A stretch of DNA of 64,000 nucleotides, from assembly GCF_000169435.1 (NCBI RefSeq), contig NZ_AAYB01000002.1, forward strand, positions 1-64,000, read 5' to 3'. The notes below the pieces were generated by a model, which was not told where the DNA came from, did no database searches, and worked only from the letters and a program-made list of their open reading frames with translations. Positions 48,258-57,227 of this stretch are shown here, one piece after another. This DNA comes from Roseobacter sp. CCS2. Its GTDB lineage: Bacteria; Pseudomonadota; Alphaproteobacteria; Rhodobacterales; Rhodobacteraceae. Within the stretch, counting starts at the first letter, position 1. Each line of letters begins with the position of its first letter. Position numbers and translations under genes: made by a program.

Positions 48258-49321
48258 GTCAGGGGTGTCTCTTGTTGTGTTATGGCGGCAAGGGCGGTGG
48301 CCACAATCGTGGCCGTGTCCTGCCAGCTGGGCAGCGCGTGCCCGGCGGTTTGTGCGGCGGTGGCAAGGTTTTGGCGCAGGTCCGCGTTGCCAAGCACCTG
48401 TCGCAGTGCATCGGCAAAAGCATCCGGTGCGTCAGGCGGCACCAGCAATCCCGCATCCGCTGGCACCGTATCAGGCACCGCCCCTGCCGCGCAGGATATG
48501 ATGGGCAGGCCATGCACCAGCGCTTCGTCAAATACGATGCCGTAGCCTTCGAACCGGGTCGCCAGCGCAAAAAGGCTGGCAGAGCCGAAAAGCGCGCCAA
48601 GTGCATCATAGTCGATCTGCCCTGTGAGCGTGACACGGTCGGTCAACCCAAGCGATTGGCGCAGGTCTTGCAGGTCCTGCGCATAGGTCGCGTCCAGCGG
48701 TGCGCCGACGATTTTGGCCCGCCAATCCAGATCGGTGATCTGGGCCAGCGCCCTGAGCAATACATCATGCCCTTTGCGCGGCAGTTGGATACCCACCGAC
48801 AGGATCAGGGGCGGATCAATCGGGCGCGCCGGCGTTGCAGGCCGGTCGGTGCCGGGGCAGGCGATATGGATGCGGCCCGCTGGCACGCCGTAATCCGACA
48901 CCAAAAGCCCGGCGGTATGCGGGCTGGGCACGACAACCTGGGCCGCATGGGCAAGGTTGGCGCGTTCGCTTGCGTAAAGGTCTTGCGCGCGGGCCGCCTC
49001 AAGCCCGTTTTCAAGGGCAAGCGGGTGATGGATCAGCGCGATAATGGGCGCGCGAACCTGCGCCACACGGGCCGGATCCAGCGCGCCAAAGGCAAGGCCG
49101 TCGATGATCACCGGACACTCCACAGGGACCTTTGCCAGCTGGTTGAACGCGATGTCCATATCTTTGGCGGGCGGCGCAGGGAAACTGCCGGGCAGGGCGA
49201 TATGGCTGACCTCAACCCCTTGGGCGCGCAATTCATGCAGCAGCCTGCGGTCATAGATATAGCCCCCTGTCAGCGTGGTCAGATCACCGGGAACGGCAAG
49301 AGCGGCGCGCCTGACGGTCAT
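48254..49321 (-). CDS. Family 4 glycosyltransferase
   Basis: A 355-residue GT-B enzyme; start ATG at 49321 (MTVRRAALAVPG), overlapping the flippase-like gene stop (ATGA). The C-terminal donor domain has ILSVGIQLPRKGHD and the E-x7-E motif EGYGIVFDEAL typical of GT4 retaining transferases. It probably adds a hexose to a lipid carrier or head group in the cytoplasm. A longer open frame runs upstream to 49735 but belongs to the overlap with the neighbour. Confidence 0.9.
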   Translation of the reverse strand: MTVRRAALAVPGDLTTLTGGYIYDRRLLHELRAQGVEVSHIALPGSFPAPPAKDMDIAFNQLAKVPVECPVIIDGLAFGALDPARVAQVRAPIIALIHHPLALENGLEAARAQDLYASERANLAHAAQVVVPSPHTAGLLVSDYGVPAGRIHIACPGTDRPATPARPIDPPLILSVGIQLPRKGHDVLLRALAQITDLDWRAKIVGAPLDATYAQDLQDLRQSLGLTDRVTLTGQIDYDALGALFGSASLFALATRFEGYGIVFDEALVHGLPIISCAAGAVPDTVPADAGLLVPPDAPDAFADALRQVLGNADLRQNLATAAQTAGHALPSWQDTATIVATALAAITQQETPLT

Positions 49322-50226
49322 TTCAACACCAGCGCAATCAGGCCGGGCAGGACCGCCAAAAGCATCGCGATGCCAAACATCACACTGGCCGCCACACCAG
49401 CGCTGGCCGAAGTGCCCGCAAGGGGCAACAGGACCGCTGCGGCCCCTTCGCGGATGCCCCAGCCGCTGACGGTAAAGGGGATCAGCATCGAAAACAGGAT
49501 CACCGGCACGATGGCCAGCAGTGCGGCGATGGATAGATGCACCCCCACAGCCCATGCACACAGCCCAAAGGCCGCCAGATTGCACAGGGTGATCACAGCC
49601 CCAAGCCCGATCTGTGCAGGCAATGCCTTTTTCGACAGGAGTGCTGTGTAGAAGGGCCGCATCCAGCCTGAAAGCTTTTGTCCCAACAAGGCTGGAAACC
49701 ATTGACCCGCGGTGATGACGATACCGACCGCGCAACCGACCGCAATGACGGTCCCAATGGGTGCCGCATAGGCAAGCGGCCAGTCCAGACCACCGACTGC
49801 CATGCTTGTGAAGGCAAAGGCGCAGGCCATCGTGACAAACATCGCGATTTGTCCCGCCAGCCGTTCAAACACAACCGCCTGGGTCGCCACCGCAAGGCCC
49901 GCTTGTGCCTTGGCCCGCACCGCGCGGGTGGCGTCACCCACCACAGCGCCGGGCAAGGCCTGATTGATCACCTGAGACAGAAAGTATTCCTTGATCGCAT
50001 GCGGCAGGTGCAGGGTCTGGCCCAGATGCGCTGCGGTCAGTTTCCAGCGCAGTGCGGACAGCACCGTTTGACAGATCAGCACCGCAACAGCGGCCAGCAG
50101 CCAAAGGGGTTGCGCCTGTGACAGGATGCGCATGATTTCGGGGCCATCGGCGGCGGTCCATAGCAGTGCGATCAGCAGTGCCGTAAAAGCCAGTTGTCCG
50201 ACGCGCCATGCCTGCGCCCGGGTCAT
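49318..50226 (-). CDS. UPF0104/LPG-synthase-TM-like membrane protein (flippase-like)
   Basis: A 302-residue protein with about eight hydrophobic segments and the family motif SQVINQALPGAVVGDATRAVRA near residue 80. Members include the membrane half of MprF and AglD-type proteins, proposed to move lipids. No catalytic domain is present. Four-base overlaps with the genes on both sides place it firmly in the operon. Confidence 0.87.
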   Translation of the reverse strand: MTRAQAWRVGQLAFTALLIALLWTAADGPEIMRILSQAQPLWLLAAVAVLICQTVLSALRWKLTAAHLGQTLHLPHAIKEYFLSQVINQALPGAVVGDATRAVRAKAQAGLAVATQAVVFERLAGQIAMFVTMACAFAFTSMAVGGLDWPLAYAAPIGTVIAVGCAVGIVITAGQWFPALLGQKLSGWMRPFYTALLSKKALPAQIGLGAVITLCNLAAFGLCAWAVGVHLSIAALLAIVPVILFSMLIPFTVSGWGIREGAAAVLLPLAGTSASAGVAASVMFGIAMLLAVLPGLIALVLK

Positions 50227-51854
50227 TGGCCGGCCTCTGCGATTAGTTGTGATGACAGGGCCCGGATGATGTGTTCGCGCATCTGATCCATCCGGTGGAC
50301 ATCGCTGCTGTCAGCAGGGATCAGACCGGGCGTGAAATCGGCATCGGACAAAAGATCAACCAGCGGCGGTGGCCCGACAATATGCAGCGGCACATGCGGG
50401 CGGTCATCGAGCGCGATAAACCCGGCCGCCTGATGGTCGCCGACGATGATCATCAAAGGCGGGTCATCTGCATGCAGGGCCGCATAGGCAAAAACCGTCT
50501 GCAAGGCATAGTCCACCGCCAGCCCATATTGCGCGCGCACCCGGTCATTGTCTTGCCAGACCACGCGCGGCGGGTCAGCGGCATCAACGATCGGGTCAAA
50601 GACCGTGCCGTCGCCCAGATCATCCCAGTCGATCAGATCAGGGACCGGCACCCAAGGCGCATGCGATGACCCCAGCGCCATTTGGATGAAATAAGGTCGA
50701 TCATCCCGTCGTTGGTCGCGCAGCAGACGGTCCATTGCGGCGAATGTGAACTGATCGGGCATGGTGATCCAGTTGAAGGGTTTTCCGGCATAGCCCAGAT
50801 CGGCCTCGGCCAGGACAGTTTCAAATCCCATGAACTGTGCTTCGGGCCAATCAAGGGTGATCTGCGGCATGACGGCGGCGGTGTGAAACCCTGATTGCCC
50901 GGCCAGATGGAACAGCGTTTGACGCCCGCTTGACAGGGCCGCGCGATAGCTGGTCTGGTTGGGTATCCACAGCCCATTGGCAAAGGTCGCATGCGCCAGC
51001 CAGCTTTGCCCGCCTTGCGTGGGCGAGGCCAGCAAGGCGGATGACATGGACAGCCCAAGTGCCGCAAGTTCGGACTGCGCATCGCGCAGCGTGTCGCGGT
51101 GCAGATCAGCATAAAGCGGGGTATCAAGGCTGGTGCGCCCATAGCTTTCGACAAAAACGACGATTACGTCACGGTCGATCAGATCAAACAACCCGCTTTG
51201 GTCCGTGAGCGGATCGTTCTGTGCCGCCGTGCGGAAAACCCGCAGATCGGCGATGGTTTTTTGCGCGGTCTCAACCCGTTCAACACCCACACGCGCGGTA
51301 AAAGCGGTGCCGGGGTAAGCAAAAGGTGTGGCCCAGCGCCCCATCTTGGCCCCGACATCGGTCATCACAAGCCCCGTGCATAGCACTGCGGCACCCCCGA
51401 CGATGGCAGGCAGCGGGCGTGGCAACGGCAGGCGCGCCCAGACGCGCATCGCCCACCACAGCGCAGCGGCAAGGCCTGCGATGATCAAACCGGCCCCAAT
51501 AACGGCAGCGATGGCAGCGGCGCGCCCAAGATTGCCAACAAGCAGATCATAGAAAGACCCGATCAACGGCAAATCGCCCACCGGATTGAACCCGCGGTTC
51601 AGCGAGGTGAACATGACGAAATCAGCCGTTTTGAGGACCGCAATGATGGTCAATGCCGCGACAAGTATAACGCGCAGCATGACCCCGGCCCGCGATGTGC
51701 CAAGCGCCAGAACCGCCAATAAAATAGCGGGCAGTTCAAGCGGGAACAGCAAAAGCGCGTCCCAAGCCACTGCCGCAGGATGATTGGGTTGGATCAGCAC
51801 CAGATCAAGGATCAGCGCTGCCAGTACGACCGCCAGACTACTGCGAAGCGTCAA
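50223..51854 (-). CDS. Membrane sulfatase-fold phosphotransferase, OpgB/LtaS-like
   Basis: A 543-residue protein: five hydrophobic segments in the first 170 residues, then an alkaline-phosphatase-superfamily domain. VIVVFVESYGRTSLD supplies the metal Glu and a Thr or Ser nucleophile as in OpgB (phosphoglycerol transferase) and LtaS; further metal residues lie in TQGGQSWLAH and MIIVGDHQAAG. I chose the TTG at 51854, which overlaps the upstream stop as TTGA and has GAGAGG before it. The GTG at 51884 is the alternative. Lying near opgGH, it may place phosphoglycerol or phospho-alcohol groups on periplasmic glucans. Confidence 0.82.
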   Translation of the reverse strand: MTLRSSLAVVLAALILDLVLIQPNHPAAVAWDALLLFPLELPAILLAVLALGTSRAGVMLRVILVAALTIIAVLKTADFVMFTSLNRGFNPVGDLPLIGSFYDLLVGNLGRAAAIAAVIGAGLIIAGLAAALWWAMRVWARLPLPRPLPAIVGGAAVLCTGLVMTDVGAKMGRWATPFAYPGTAFTARVGVERVETAQKTIADLRVFRTAAQNDPLTDQSGLFDLIDRDVIVVFVESYGRTSLDTPLYADLHRDTLRDAQSELAALGLSMSSALLASPTQGGQSWLAHATFANGLWIPNQTSYRAALSSGRQTLFHLAGQSGFHTAAVMPQITLDWPEAQFMGFETVLAEADLGYAGKPFNWITMPDQFTFAAMDRLLRDQRRDDRPYFIQMALGSSHAPWVPVPDLIDWDDLGDGTVFDPIVDAADPPRVVWQDNDRVRAQYGLAVDYALQTVFAYAALHADDPPLMIIVGDHQAAGFIALDDRPHVPLHIVGPPPLVDLLSDADFTPGLIPADSSDVHRMDQMREHIIRALSSQLIAEAGQ

Positions 51855-52630
51855 AGGCGCACCTCTCGTTTTTGCCAAAGCCACAGGATATCGCGCCCGA
51901 AAGACCAGATCAGCGCCAGCGTCACCGCAGCGATAATCAGATCAAGCCGCCCATCAGCAAGGAACGGGACTTGCAGGGCGATCAGCGCGCCAATCTGAAA
52001 GACACAGACCGCCTTGCGCGCAAAGCTGGGGCGCAGTGGCCGGTTCAGCCATGGCAGTTGCAAACGTGCGATCCAGAACAGGTAATGCGGCAAACCCAAC
52101 AGGATCACGTAAGGGCCGGCGGCGCCATTGGTGGCGGCATAAATGGCAAGGACGAGGGCGAAGATGGCGTCGACCTCAACATCAAATTGTGCGCCAAAAT
52201 CAGATGAAAGCCCCTGCTTGCGCGCCAACCACCCATCAATGCCATCAAGGCCAAGTGCCAGTGCAGCGATACCAAAAGTCGCCCAATTCGGTGCGATCCC
52301 CGCCATCACCACGATGCAAAGCACACCCACAAGCACCAGACGCCCCAGCGTTGCCAAGTTGCACAAACCCAAAGACTGATGCGGAAAGTCTTGGCTTAGG
52401 CGAAAAGCCGCCACAGTTGCTGCCAGCACATATAGACCCGTGCCAATCACCACGAAATACGTGGTTTCGGCGGTCATTCCAAACAGCAAATCATATAGAA
52501 AAACCAATGTACCAGCGCCCAACAAAGCGGCCCCGCAGAACACGTGCAGTGGTGATGCGCCAAAGCCTTTGGGCTTTGCGTGACGATCCGTTATCGGCTT
52601 GTCTGATGTCGGGTGTCTCATGCGGCGCAC
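51851..52630 (-). CDS. CDP-alcohol phosphatidyltransferase
   Basis: A 259-residue membrane enzyme with six hydrophobic segments and the complete CDP-alcohol motif D-x2-DG-x2-AR-x8-G-x3-D-x3-D: LDGIDGWLARKQG, then GAQFDVEVD near 140-160. It transfers a phosphoalcohol between CMP and a lipid (e.g. synthesis of a phosphatidyl-polyol). First gene of the five-gene operon. A Met three codons in (52621) is an alternative start. Confidence 0.9.
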   Translation of the reverse strand: MRRMRHPTSDKPITDRHAKPKGFGASPLHVFCGAALLGAGTLVFLYDLLFGMTAETTYFVVIGTGLYVLAATVAAFRLSQDFPHQSLGLCNLATLGRLVLVGVLCIVVMAGIAPNWATFGIAALALGLDGIDGWLARKQGLSSDFGAQFDVEVDAIFALVLAIYAATNGAAGPYVILLGLPHYLFWIARLQLPWLNRPLRPSFARKAVCVFQIGALIALQVPFLADGRLDLIIAAVTLALIWSFGRDILWLWQKREVRL

Positions 52631-52710
52631 TCTAAAAAATATTTCTTGTGAATAATACGCTCAAGGTAGGCGTAATATTCGCAAGACCCGCAAAAAAGAA
52701 AGAACGACCC

Positions 52711-53265
52711 ATGACTGACAGCGTTTTAAGATATCGTGTGCCCGCACGCCTGATCCACTGGACCATGGCTATTTTGGTGCTTGGCATGATCCCGGTGGGG
52801 TTTTTGATGGTCCGTGAAGGCTTGGACCGTAGCTTGCAGAATGTCCTGTTCATCGCGCACAAGAACATTGGTGTGCTGGTGTTGATCCTGATCTTTGTGC
52901 GCCTCATCTATCGGTGGCGCAACCCGCCGGTGCTGGCCCCGGTGCCCCTGCCCAAAGCGCAGGAATTGGCCGCCAAAGCCACGCATTTCGGGCTTTATGC
53001 CTTGCTCTTGATTATGCCGCTTGCGGGCTATGTCAGGGTAAGGGCCGGGGGGTTCCCGATTGAAGCGCTTGATGCGATGGGTATTCCGGCGCTTGTGCCG
53101 CGATCCGAGGCTTTGGCGGAATTTGCGAAAGCGGTGCATTTCTATGGTGCGTATGCGATTGCCATATTGGTCGCGATGCATGTAGGTGCGGCGGCGTATC
53201 ATGGGCTGGTGCGGCGCGATGGGATTTTTTCCCGGATGTGGCCACCTGTTGGCCCCAAGTCGTAA
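52711..53265 (+). CDS. Cytochrome b561-type membrane protein
   Basis: A 184-residue four-helix diheme cytochrome b of the CybB type; ATG at 52711. Candidate heme-ligating His residues lie in ARLIHWTMA (His15), LFIAHKNIG, ATHFGLYAL and the C-terminal VAMHVGAAAYHG. It moves electrons between quinol and a periplasmic partner or oxygen species. It is transcribed with opgH (gap of 21 bases), a partner that is not obvious. Confidence 0.9.
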   Translation: MTDSVLRYRVPARLIHWTMAILVLGMIPVGFLMVREGLDRSLQNVLFIAHKNIGVLVLILIFVRLIYRWRNPPVLAPVPLPKAQELAAKATHFGLYALLLIMPLAGYVRVRAGGFPIEALDAMGIPALVPRSEALAEFAKAVHFYGAYAIAILVAMHVGAAAYHGLVRRDGIFSRMWPPVGPKS

Positions 53266-53286
53266 GATCAGGGAAAGCAAGACAGC

Positions 53287-54897
53287 GTGTTTACTCAGAA
53301 CTCTCAAATCATCGCGCATGCGCAGCAGCGGTTCGGCCAATTTTGGCGCGGACGGGCTGTGCGTGGGACGCCGATCGCGGGTGCAGGCCTTGCGCCATTC
53401 ATTGGCGTGAGCGTTGCTATGTCTGTCTTGATCGTTGCGGCCTTTGCAAGCGCTGTGGATGAGTGGACAGCGCTTACTGTTGTGGTTGCTGCGTTGATCC
53501 TGGTGAATGCGTTATGGATTTCGGGGGGCGCTGCGACGGCTTTGCTAGGGTTGTTTACGCCCAGCGCCGTTCATACCGCGCCACCAAAGCATTGGGTGCC
53601 CAAGGGGAAAACAGCGGTCCTTGTTGCCTTATGTGGCGAAGATGCGGGGCCGCTGGCCGCATATCTGAACCACTTTACCCGTGGTTTGGGCGCTGTTGGT
53701 CTGGGTTCGGAAACAACTGTTTTTGTGCTGTCCGATACATCCGCCGCCCCGCAGATCGCGGCAGAGGAAGCAGCACTTGCCGACCTGATAGCGCAGGGGC
53801 GCATCGTGTATCGCCGCCGGGTTGAGAATACCAACAAGAAGCCCGGTAATATTGCTGATTGGCTGGACAGTCATGGCAGTGATTTTGACTATATGGTCGT
53901 CAAAGACGCCGATAGCCGGATGACGCCAGACAGCATCAAGCAACTGATCTGGCAATTGGAAAGCCGCCCTGACACCGGTTTGCTGCAAGCCGCGATTGCG
54001 CTGATCCCGGGACGGACGCGTTTTGGTCGGCATCAGCGGATTTCATCGCGCTTGCTGGGGCCTGCGTTTGGCCGTGGTTTTGCCGCGTGGTCAGGCAAGG
54101 CGGGTAATTACTGGGGTCATAATGCCATCATGCGCGTAGCCGCGTTCCGGTCGGCGGCGGCATTGCCGCGCCTGTCGGGGCAAGCCCCCTTTGGCGGTGA
54201 TCTGTTGAGCCATGATTTTGTTGAGGCCGCGTGGATGCGCCGTGCAGGATGGGACATTGAACTGGCCCCCGATATGCGCGGCAGTGCCGAAGATGCGCCA
54301 CAAACCTTGCACGCATTCTTTCGCCGCGACCGCCGCTGGTGTCAGGGCAATTTACAGCATCTGCGGGTGTGGAACACACCGGGCCTGCACCCGATCAGCC
54401 GTTTGCATCTGGTCACGGGTGCGTTCAGCTATCTGTCCGCACCGATCTGGCTGTTGGTGTTGCTACTGCTTAGCCTTGGGGCGATTTCGGTCAGCAATTA
54501 TGCGTCAATCGTATTGGTCGCCGTTGTCTTGCTGGTGCCCAAACTGTGCGCCTTGATTGACCTTTTGCCCCGCGCCCGCACGATGTGGCGCCGCCGTGTG
54601 ATCATACGGGCGTGGCTGTCAGAGTTCGCGTTATCCACCTTGGTCGGGCCTTTGATTTCACTGCGCCACGCGGCCTCTGTCGGGGCGATTTTGATGGGGC
54701 AAGACTGCGGTTGGAAATCAGGGCGCAAAGCACGCATCGGCTTGCCCACGGGCTGGCCCGAAGCAGTGGTTGGTATTGTGATCCTTGCCCTCGCATTGGC
54801 CAACCCGACGACAAGTGCGCTTTGGCTGGCCCCTGTCATTGTGCCATTGATCATTGCGCCCGTGCTGATGCCGTTGCTGAACAGGGAACCGGCATGA
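53287..54897 (+). CDS. opgH: Osmoregulated periplasmic glucan glucosyltransferase
   Basis: A 536-residue inner-membrane GT2 enzyme, GTG start. It keeps VENTNKKPGNIADW, DADSRM, the HDFVEAAWMRRAGW segment and RDRRWCQGNLQH, which are the substrate and Q-R-W motifs of OpgH. It is much shorter than the E. coli protein (about 850), as often in alphaproteobacteria. It makes linear beta-glucan backbones from UDP-glucose and exports them. Its stop overlaps the opgG start (ATGA). Confidence 0.9.
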   Translation: MFTQNSQIIAHAQQRFGQFWRGRAVRGTPIAGAGLAPFIGVSVAMSVLIVAAFASAVDEWTALTVVVAALILVNALWISGGAATALLGLFTPSAVHTAPPKHWVPKGKTAVLVALCGEDAGPLAAYLNHFTRGLGAVGLGSETTVFVLSDTSAAPQIAAEEAALADLIAQGRIVYRRRVENTNKKPGNIADWLDSHGSDFDYMVVKDADSRMTPDSIKQLIWQLESRPDTGLLQAAIALIPGRTRFGRHQRISSRLLGPAFGRGFAAWSGKAGNYWGHNAIMRVAAFRSAAALPRLSGQAPFGGDLLSHDFVEAAWMRRAGWDIELAPDMRGSAEDAPQTLHAFFRRDRRWCQGNLQHLRVWNTPGLHPISRLHLVTGAFSYLSAPIWLLVLLLLSLGAISVSNYASIVLVAVVLLVPKLCALIDLLPRARTMWRRRVIIRAWLSEFALSTLVGPLISLRHAASVGAILMGQDCGWKSGRKARIGLPTGWPEAVVGIVILALALANPTTSALWLAPVIVPLIIAPVLMPLLNREPA

Positions 54898-56393
54898 AAC
54901 GCCGTGATTTGCTGATGGGGACAGCGGTCCTTGCCGTGGTCGTCGCAATGCCCACGATTGCGCAGCCTGTTGGCAGCTTGCTGGACATGGCAAAAGCCAT
55001 GCAGCAGCAGCCTTACACGCCGAATACAACCCCGCTTGCGCCGCCTTTTGCAGGGCTGGATTATAACGCGTATCGCGGTATCCGCCCTTTGGTGGGGCAG
55101 TCCGCGCAATTGCCACATGGTGACCATTTCGCGGTCGATCTGTTGCCGCCGGGCCTGTATTTTCCTGACCCGATCAAGGTGGACAAGGTCACGCCAGAGG
55201 GTCTGCGCGAGATCGCGTTCAGCCCGGCGTTGTTTGATTTCGACACCCGCTATTTTGATGATGTGCCGGACACCAGCCCCGGTGCGGGGTTTTCGGGCAT
55301 GCGCCTGCGTTATCCGCTGAATGCACCCGGCCGCATGGACGAAGTGCTTGTCATGCAAGGGGCCAGTTATTTCCGCGCGATTGGCGCGGCGATGGTTTAT
55401 GGGCTGTCCGCACGCACCATCGCCCTTGGCACCGGCGGCGATGGACCAGAAGAGTTTCCGCGTTTTGTGCACCTGCGCCTGCACCCGGCGGAGGGTGAGA
55501 CTGTCCGCATTGAAGGCGTAATCGACAGCCCGTCGTTGACGGGTCATTTGGATATGGTGTTGCGCCCCGGTGTGGATACGCAGATGGAGATCACAACGAC
55601 GATTTTCCCCCGCGTCGATATCGCCGATATCGGGATTGCCCCGCTCACGTCGATGTACCTGAAAGGGCCGATGCTGGCGGTGGTGTCTGATGATTTCCGC
55701 CCGCGCGTGCATGACAGCGATGTGCTGGTGATTGAAAATGGTGCGGGCGAGCAGATTTGGCGGCCTATCGCGAACCCGCGCAATGTGGAAACCTCTGCCT
55801 TTGTTGATGACGCACCGGGGCGGTTTGGGCTTTATCAATTGCCCCGCAATTACGATGATTATCAGGATACAGAGGCGCGTTATCATGACCGTCCTTCGGC
55901 CACTGTTGAGCCGTTGGAACCGTGGGGCCCCGGTGCTGTGATGCTGGTGGAACTGCCCACACAGACCGAATTTCTGGACAATATCGTGGCGTTCTGGCGA
56001 CCGCAGGATCCGCTGCTGGCCGGAAAAGAATATCGTTATGCCTATAAGCTAAACTGGACGCTGTCCGCGCCGGATGTGGGCGATCTGGCCCCTTTTGTGC
56101 AAGGGCGCAGCGGGCGTGAACATGACCGCCCCGGCCATCGCCGTTTTGTGGTGGATGTGGCCACGGTGGATGACGGCGCGCAGCCTGTAATTTCCGCCAG
56201 CGACGGGGCCGAAGTGCTGGGGATCAGTGCGTTTCCACTGCCGGATGGCACTGCGACGCGGGTGACGTTTTTGTTCGCGCCCGGTGATACGGATGTCGCT
56301 GAAATCAGGCTGAGTGTGCGTGCGGCGGATGAAACACCGCTTAGCCCTGTCTGGCTGCACCGCTGGACGCGCGCGCGCGATGGGGGGGTGTGA
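54894..56393 (+). CDS. opgG: Periplasmic glucan biosynthesis protein
   Basis: A 499-residue exported protein whose signal, MKRRDLLMGTAVLAVVVAMPTIAQ, has a twin-arginine-like start. The mature domain has the OpgG/OpgD beta-sandwich features (DYNAYRGIRPL, FSGMRLRYPLN, GASYFRAIG, FPRFVHLRLH). It branches or trims the glucan made by OpgH in the periplasm. It converges with the EEP-family gene (two-base gap). Confidence 0.92.
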   Translation: MKRRDLLMGTAVLAVVVAMPTIAQPVGSLLDMAKAMQQQPYTPNTTPLAPPFAGLDYNAYRGIRPLVGQSAQLPHGDHFAVDLLPPGLYFPDPIKVDKVTPEGLREIAFSPALFDFDTRYFDDVPDTSPGAGFSGMRLRYPLNAPGRMDEVLVMQGASYFRAIGAAMVYGLSARTIALGTGGDGPEEFPRFVHLRLHPAEGETVRIEGVIDSPSLTGHLDMVLRPGVDTQMEITTTIFPRVDIADIGIAPLTSMYLKGPMLAVVSDDFRPRVHDSDVLVIENGAGEQIWRPIANPRNVETSAFVDDAPGRFGLYQLPRNYDDYQDTEARYHDRPSATVEPLEPWGPGAVMLVELPTQTEFLDNIVAFWRPQDPLLAGKEYRYAYKLNWTLSAPDVGDLAPFVQGRSGREHDRPGHRRFVVDVATVDDGAQPVISASDGAEVLGISAFPLPDGTATRVTFLFAPGDTDVAEIRLSVRAADETPLSPVWLHRWTRARDGGV

Positions 56394-56395
56394 TG

Positions 56396-57178
56396 TCAGC
56401 CGCCCAGACTGATATGCGCGAGCAGCGGCCTGTGATCAGAGGTCATGCGGATGCCGGGACCGTCAAGCACCTGCGTGGCGCTGACGTGCGCGGGTGCTGT
56501 GGTCAGCACGCGGTCAAGCGGCAGCATGGGCCTGTTGATCGGAAAGGTCGCTTTGGCCGGTCCGCGCAGCTCCGCACCAAGAAAACGTTTCGACAAAGCC
56601 AGACCGCCCCATGGCCGCCATTCGTTCAGATCACCCATCAGGATGGCGGGTTGGCGCGGTTTGCGGAACATGAACTGACAGATCGTGCGCAGCTGCGCCC
56701 AGCGCAAGGTTTGCATCAGCGACAGATGCATACCGACAAGGCGGAACTCTTGGCCGTTGCGCGTCAGATCAGCGATGACCGCCCCGCGATGGCAACGCCC
56801 CGGCAGATCAAGCAAGGTGATGCTTTCGACCGCAATCTCGGGGCGTGTGAACATGATCGTGCCCAGAAAACCATGGCTGCCATCCGACCAGCGATGCGCG
56901 GGGTCAGTATGCAGATAGCGCAGCCCGGTGGCCGCCTCGACCGCTGCGATATCCAACAGGCCGCTGTGCGGTGGCACCTCTTCATCGGCCTCTTGCAGGA
57001 TCAGGGCGTCAATCGCGCCCACCGGCATGTCGTCGCGCAAGGTGGCCAGCGTGCGGGCCGGGTCAATGCGCCCGTCATTGCCGCGGCAGCGGTGAATGTT
57101 CCAGCTGAGGCAGGTAAACTCTTGATGGTTATCGGGCAATATCTGGCCTTTGCGGGTTGGGTCCTGATGCTGGACCAC
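56396..57178 (-). CDS. Endonuclease/exonuclease/phosphatase-family hydrolase
   Basis: A 260-residue EEP-superfamily protein with GTG start at 57178. It contains LSWNIHRCRGNDGR (metal Asn), LQEADEE (catalytic Glu), GMHLSL, GDLNEW (Asp and Asn) and SDHRPLLAH (Asp and His), a complete active site. Such stand-alone proteins cleave nucleic acids or phospholipids. Head to head with the pteridine-type operon (49 bases), so they may share control. Confidence 0.88.
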   Translation of the reverse strand: MVQHQDPTRKGQILPDNHQEFTCLSWNIHRCRGNDGRIDPARTLATLRDDMPVGAIDALILQEADEEVPPHSGLLDIAAVEAATGLRYLHTDPAHRWSDGSHGFLGTIMFTRPEIAVESITLLDLPGRCHRGAVIADLTRNGQEFRLVGMHLSLMQTLRWAQLRTICQFMFRKPRQPAILMGDLNEWRPWGGLALSKRFLGAELRGPAKATFPINRPMLPLDRVLTTAPAHVSATQVLDGPGIRMTSDHRPLLAHISLGG

Positions 57179-57227
57179 AGAAACGATAGTCTTAACTTCA
57201 AAAATATCGATACGATTGGGGAAATAA

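Noticed and set aside
48050..49651. 533-codon plus-strand open frame opposite GT4
   Set aside because: It is the shadow of the GT4 and flippase-like genes; its composition is Arg- and Gln-rich with no domain pattern.
54498..55886. 462-codon minus-strand open frame
   Set aside because: Shadow of opgH and opgG, with Arg- and His-rich composition and no recognisable domain.
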